Source of the DNA: Bryobacterales bacterium
GTDB taxonomy: Bacteria; Acidobacteriota; Terriglobia; Bryobacterales; Bryobacteraceae
Direction of reading: 5' to 3'
Length of the DNA stretch: 64,000 nucleotides
Assembly: GCA_016721425.1 (NCBI GenBank)
Contig: JADKID010000041.1
Location: 186,001 to 250,000, forward strand
The position numbers were made by a program, and so were the translations under genes. The number at the start of each line of letters is the position of its first letter. Positions within the stretch are counted from its first letter, which is position 1. Under the pieces are notes generated by a model. The model made no database searches. It was not told the DNA's origin and was given only the letters and a program-made list of their open reading frames with translations. Below are positions 60,740 through 64,000 of this stretch, one piece after another.

Positions 60740-62734
60740 ATGGAATCTGCCTGGTTTGAAAGCGTCAGCCGCCGCGGCGGCAGAAAAACGGCTGCTCTGG
60801 CCTCCGCCAGCCGCCACGCCCTAGCCGAATCCTGCCAGGCCGCACTCGCTCGCTCCCAACACGCCCTCCTCGATTTGCAGAAAAACGAGGGCTACTGGTG
60901 CGGCGATCTCCTCGCCGATACCACCCTCGAGTCCGATTACATCCTCCTCCAGCTCTGGCTCTATCCGCCCACCGAGGCCGGTTGGTGCCCGCCCACCGTT
61001 GAAACCGTCCAAAGGGCCGTCAAGTCCATTCTTTCCAGACAGTTGCCCGATGGCGGTTACAATATCTACCCCGGCGGTCCCGCCGACGTCAGCGCCAGCG
61101 TCAAGGCCTATACCGCCCTCAAACTCGCCGGCGTCCCCTCCGGTAGCGACGCCATGATCCGCGCCCGCGAGTGCATTCTCACCCTTGGCGGCATCCAGGC
61201 TGCCAATAGCTACGTCAAGATCAACCTCAGCCTCTTCGGCCTCTACCCCCGAGCCCACGTCCCCTCCATCCCCCCCGAAATCGTCCTCCTCCCCGGCGGC
61301 GTCCTCTACGAAATGTCTTCTTGGACCCGCGCCATCGTCGTCCCCCTCTCCATCGTCCAGACCCGCGGCGGCACCCGCCCTGTCCCCCAGGGTTTCGATC
61401 TCGAAGAGATCACCGCGTCCGACAAGAGCTTCCAACTCCCCCGCCGCGATAAGCTCTCGCTCCTCTTCTCCGGCATCGATCGCGGCCTCAAAATCTGGCG
61501 CGATCGCGGCAACGCCAAGGTCAAAAATGCAGCCATCCGCGCCGCCGAAAAGTGGATGCTGGATCACACCCGCTACTGCGACGGCCTCGGCGCCATCTAC
61601 CCGTCCATGATGTACCTCGTCATGGCCCTGGAAGCCCTGGGCTATCCCCCCGATCATCCCGACCTCGTGGAGGCTATCGGCCACTTCGACGCCCTCATGA
61701 CCCAGCGCGGCGAGTCTTTCTTCTTTCAGCCCTGCTTCTCCCCCGTCTGGGATACCGCCTACGCCGCCTTCGCCCTCGGCGAAATGGGTACCGCGCCCCC
61801 CGAAAAACTCACCCAGGCCGCCGATTGGCTCCTCGCCCGCGAAGTCCGCCGCAAAGGCGATTGGAGCGTCAAACGCCCCGACCTCGAGCCCTCCGGCTGG
61901 GCCTTCGAGTTCGCCAACGAACACTACCCCGATATCGACGACACCGCCATGGTGCTCTTAGCTTTCATGCACGCCAAGGCCTCCGACCCCGACGCCCAGC
62001 AGCGCTGCGAGCGCCGCGCCGTCAACTGGCTCCTCGGCATGCAATCCAAGGACGGTGGCTGGGCCGCCTTCGACGTCGATAACGATTGGCAGTTGCTCAA
62101 TCGCGTCCCCTTCGCCGATCACAACGCCATGCTCGATCCCACCTGCCCCGACATCACCGGCCGCGTCCTCGAGGCCCTCTTCCGTCGCGGCTTCACCCAG
62201 GATCACCCAGCCATCCAGCGCGGCGTCACCTACCTCCTCAATACCCAGGAAGTGAACGGCAGTTGGTACGGCCGCTGGGGCGTGGATTACATCTACGGCG
62301 CATTCCTAGCCATGCGGGCCCTCAAGCACGCCCGCGGCCCCGAGCCCGCCGAGGCCATCTACAAAGGCGCCCGCTGGCTCACCGCCGTCCAGAACGCCGA
62401 CGGAGGCTGGGGCGAAAGCTGCGCCAGTTACGTCGAAAACCACTTCGTCCCCGCCCCCAGCACCGCATCCCAAACCGCCTGGGCCCTCCTCGGCCTCCTC
62501 GCCGCCGGCGACGGCCACCACGACGCCATCCGCCGCGGCATCGAGTTCCTCACCACCACCCAGAAACCCGACGGCACCTGGCACGAAGACCTAGCCACCG
62601 GCACCGGCTTCCCCAACGTCTTCTATCTCCAATACACCCTCTACCGCAACTACTTCCCCGTCCTAGCCCTCACCCAAGCCCGCCGAGCCCTAGCCCCCAA
62701 ACCCACCTGGGTCCAACCCCTAGCCGCCACCTAA
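60740..62734 (+). CDS. shc: Squalene-hopene cyclase
   Basis: A 664-residue triterpene cyclase. The DxDD acid motif is at residues 398-401 (DIDDTAMVLL), several QW repeats are visible (SRQLPDGGYNIYPGG, KDGGWAAFDVDNDW, VNGSWYGRWG, DGGWGESC), and length is typical. It cyclises squalene to hopene and hopanol, making hopanoids that stiffen membranes. ATG at 60740 gives a normal start. It is alone here without hpn genes and diverges from scpA across about 110 bases. The 3' end is followed by short repeats. Confidence 0.95.
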   Translation: MESAWFESVSRRGGRKTAALASASRHALAESCQAALARSQHALLDLQKNEGYWCGDLLADTTLESDYILLQLWLYPPTEAGWCPPTVETVQRAVKSILSRQLPDGGYNIYPGGPADVSASVKAYTALKLAGVPSGSDAMIRARECILTLGGIQAANSYVKINLSLFGLYPRAHVPSIPPEIVLLPGGVLYEMSSWTRAIVVPLSIVQTRGGTRPVPQGFDLEEITASDKSFQLPRRDKLSLLFSGIDRGLKIWRDRGNAKVKNAAIRAAEKWMLDHTRYCDGLGAIYPSMMYLVMALEALGYPPDHPDLVEAIGHFDALMTQRGESFFFQPCFSPVWDTAYAAFALGEMGTAPPEKLTQAADWLLAREVRRKGDWSVKRPDLEPSGWAFEFANEHYPDIDDTAMVLLAFMHAKASDPDAQQRCERRAVNWLLGMQSKDGGWAAFDVDNDWQLLNRVPFADHNAMLDPTCPDITGRVLEALFRRGFTQDHPAIQRGVTYLLNTQEVNGSWYGRWGVDYIYGAFLAMRALKHARGPEPAEAIYKGARWLTAVQNADGGWGESCASYVENHFVPAPSTASQTAWALLGLLAAGDGHHDAIRRGIEFLTTTQKPDGTWHEDLATGTGFPNVFYLQYTLYRNYFPVLALTQARRALAPKPTWVQPLAAT

Positions 62735-62751
62735 CCCCCGCCCCAACCCCA

Positions 62752-62859
62752 CCCAGCCATCCCCAGCTGACCCAGCCCTCCAACAACCACCCAGCCAACC
62801 CCACCCAGCCCTCCCAAGCTGACCCAGCCCTCCCAAGCTGACCCAGCCCTCCCAAAACA
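62752..62859 (-). repeat. Tandem 19-bp repeat
   Basis: Six units, three nearly identical, of CCCAGCCCTCCCAAGCTGA on the plus strand, with spacing 19, 19, 14, 19, 19 and 18 bases. They begin 17 bases after the shc stop. Could be a folding or binding array; function unknown. Confidence 0.85.
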
Positions 62860-62880
62860 TCCAACAGAACCTCCGTCGGG

Positions 62881-62921
62881 GGGCGGGCGCCCTCGCCCGC
62901 CGCGACACCCCCTGGTGTCGC
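62881..62921 (-). repeat. REP-like double-hairpin element, copy 2
   Basis: GCGGGCG/CGCCCGC (62883-62900) then GCGACACC/GGTGTCGC (62902-62921). The reverse complement matches the element at 8237-8275. It lies in the region after shc. Confidence 0.65.
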
Positions 62922-63007
62922 GCAACCTACGCCGGACTGCCCTGCAACTTCTTCGAATCCCAATGCCTACCCGGAATGAATGCGAACACGAGATACTGAT
63001 ATCTGAA

Positions 63008-63514
63008 ATGTCTAGGTATCTCTCTGCAATCCTGTCAACCCTTCTCGCCTTCGCCACGCTCCACGCCCAATCCACCGATCGAAAGCCCTCAACCCCAGAG
63101 GATCGCGCCAAAGTCGTGGAGGTCTCCAGGTCCCTCGAAGCAGACCCTCTGGCGAAGATCGCCAAAGATCAGCGCAACTGGATCGTCCACTGGCTGATCG
63201 CCGTACCCGATATCAGCGTGAAAGTCTGCGGCAATCTCCTCGGGCCGCTGCTCGGCTCGAACAAAAACTACTCGGCGGAGATTTTCACGCAACTGGTTCC
63301 ATCTTCCGCGGCCTTCGTGATTACGCATCCCGAAAAGTCCAAAGACGACGTTGCTGTCTACACCGCTGCCCTGGAGGGTGCACTCCGGACGTATGAGTCC
63401 ATACTAGGGCTGAAACCCAAAGCGAGGTGGCCGTACCTCGACGGTCTCATCGAGAAGCGCGACACGGTTGGCTTGACCGAGCACGTTCGCCAAGTCGCCG
63501 AGCACTGCAATTAG
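63008..63514 (+). CDS. Exported protein, unknown function
   Basis: A 168-residue protein with a signal peptide (SAILSTLLAFATLHAQ) and a mostly helical mature part (EDRAKVVEVSRSLEADPLA, IVHWLIAVPDISVKVCGNLL). No family was recognised. ATG at 63008 starts the signal peptide; an earlier in-frame ATG at 62915 lies in the hairpin repeat and is less likely. Confidence 0.6.
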   Translation: MSRYLSAILSTLLAFATLHAQSTDRKPSTPEDRAKVVEVSRSLEADPLAKIAKDQRNWIVHWLIAVPDISVKVCGNLLGPLLGSNKNYSAEIFTQLVPSSAAFVITHPEKSKDDVAVYTAALEGALRTYESILGLKPKARWPYLDGLIEKRDTVGLTEHVRQVAEHCN

Positions 63515-63550
63515 CCCGACTCGGGCACCCAATCTGCGGAATCCGGTTCC

Positions 63551-64000
63551 TCAGCCCCTCCGCCGGCGCGAAGACCGCACCACCACAACCAATACCCCAA
63601 TCAGCCACAGCCACGCGCCAGCCCAAATGCTGAGCAAAAGATATCTCTGCCGCTCCTCGGCCGGGCTTGCTGGGATCACTTGCCACGGACGCAAACTCGA
63701 AAGATCCGCATCGAACGATGCCCCTCCGGGTTTGCCATCACGGCCGTACGAGCTGATTTCCGGCGGCACTGAACCACCGGACCGTGAATAGACATACGCA
63801 CGACCCCACGGATCGATCGGGACCTCGTTCAGGTACGGTCCCATCCAGCCCGCTGCACCCTGGTTGACCACAAGAGCATTGAGTTCGGGGTACTCCCCAC
63901 AGTCCACCCTGTACCGCTCGACCGCCTGTGCGATCCGCTCGATCTGAATCTCGCCGCGAAGGTAGCGGCCCCGATCAGGGTTCGTCCTTGGATCTGCAAA
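63551..64000 (-). CDS. GspG-like pseudopilin, 5' end outside window
   Basis: The frame is open to base 64000. The visible part matches the middle and end of type II secretion major pseudopilins: RGEIQIERIAQAVERYRVDC, GEYPELNALV, GWMGPYLNEVPIDPWGRAYVY and SYGRDGKPGG with the conserved Asp and Gly of the calcium-binding loop. Unlike usual GspG, it carries a C-terminal hydrophobic helix (LLLSIWAGAWLWLIGVLVVVV) and basic end. The N-terminal methylation helix must lie upstream. Confidence 0.75.
   Translation of the reverse strand, partial: FADPRTNPDRGRYLRGEIQIERIAQAVERYRVDCGEYPELNALVVNQGAAGWMGPYLNEVPIDPWGRAYVYSRSGGSVPPEISSYGRDGKPGGASFDADLSSLRPWQVIPASPAEERQRYLLLSIWAGAWLWLIGVLVVVVRSSRRRRG

Noticed and set aside
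62752..62859. Tandem repeats as a CRISPR array
   Set aside because: Units are contiguous with no unique spacers, and no cas gene is present.
62936..62965. GCAACTTCTTCGAATCC resembling the arfB tail
   Set aside because: Too short and diverged to call a copy with confidence.

Overview
The window looks like chromosomal DNA of a GC-rich Acidobacteriota member, most likely of the Solibacter/Bryobacter type. This is an inference from gene families: a PadR regulator coupled to a very large MacB-like 'acidobacterial duplicated orphan permease', a secreted protein that opens with Solibacter-style beta-sandwich repeats, a PEP-CTERM protein, two Tat-type carboxylesterases and a squalene-hopene cyclase. 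I saw no tRNA, rRNA or CRISPR array.

Layout. 1-4.3 kb: the 3' part of a 34-heme c-type cytochrome, followed by an imidazolonepropionase-like protein that lacks key metal ligands. 4.3-6.4 kb: a graveyard holding an internally deleted IS3-family element, a mazEF pair with a broken mazF and a hicAB pair with a broken hicA. 6.4-15 kb: a DUF669/SSB-like protein, rhamnose isomerase, lipoyl synthase coupled to an MBL hydrolase, a sodium:solute symporter, a DmpA-type peptidase and a B12-binding radical SAM protein. 14.8-21.5 kb: PadR plus the ADOP permease, an epimerase and a decayed secreted protein. 21.8-27.4 kb: a LysR regulator divergent from a tautomerase-cupin-esterase-dehydrogenase-SDR cassette. 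27.5-33.3 kb: arfB, a polytopic membrane protein, and a four-gene run with alanine dehydrogenase. 33.9-41.5 kb: a PEP-CTERM protein, a candidate structured RNA, a PLP decarboxylase and a MASE1/multi-PAS hybrid kinase. 41.5-48.6 kb: terminase remnants and a giant subtilase / nine-repeat / esterase fusion. 48.7-52.4 kb: an ATPase, a DUF1801 protein, a frameshifted Imm42-like gene and an intact vapBC. 52.6-64 kb: a second esterase, a PaaK-like ligase, an RluA-like protein without the usual catalytic Asp, a scpA-scpB-rluB-CoA-binding cluster, squalene-hopene cyclase and a GspG-like pseudopilin cut by the window edge.

Themes. Several short sequences recur: an element containing GTCCCCGAATTAA that sits on stop codons, a double-hairpin REP-like element present in opposite orientations, and a 138-bp copy of the arfB 3' end. 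Perfect dyads lie directly in front of padR, the LysR gene and vapB and look like autoregulatory operators. Single-base frameshifts are unusually common (mazF, hicA, the 19.1-21.4 kb gene, the fusion-protease tail, the poly-G Imm42-like gene and the rluB tail). Some may be assembly indels rather than real decay, especially the one in rluB.
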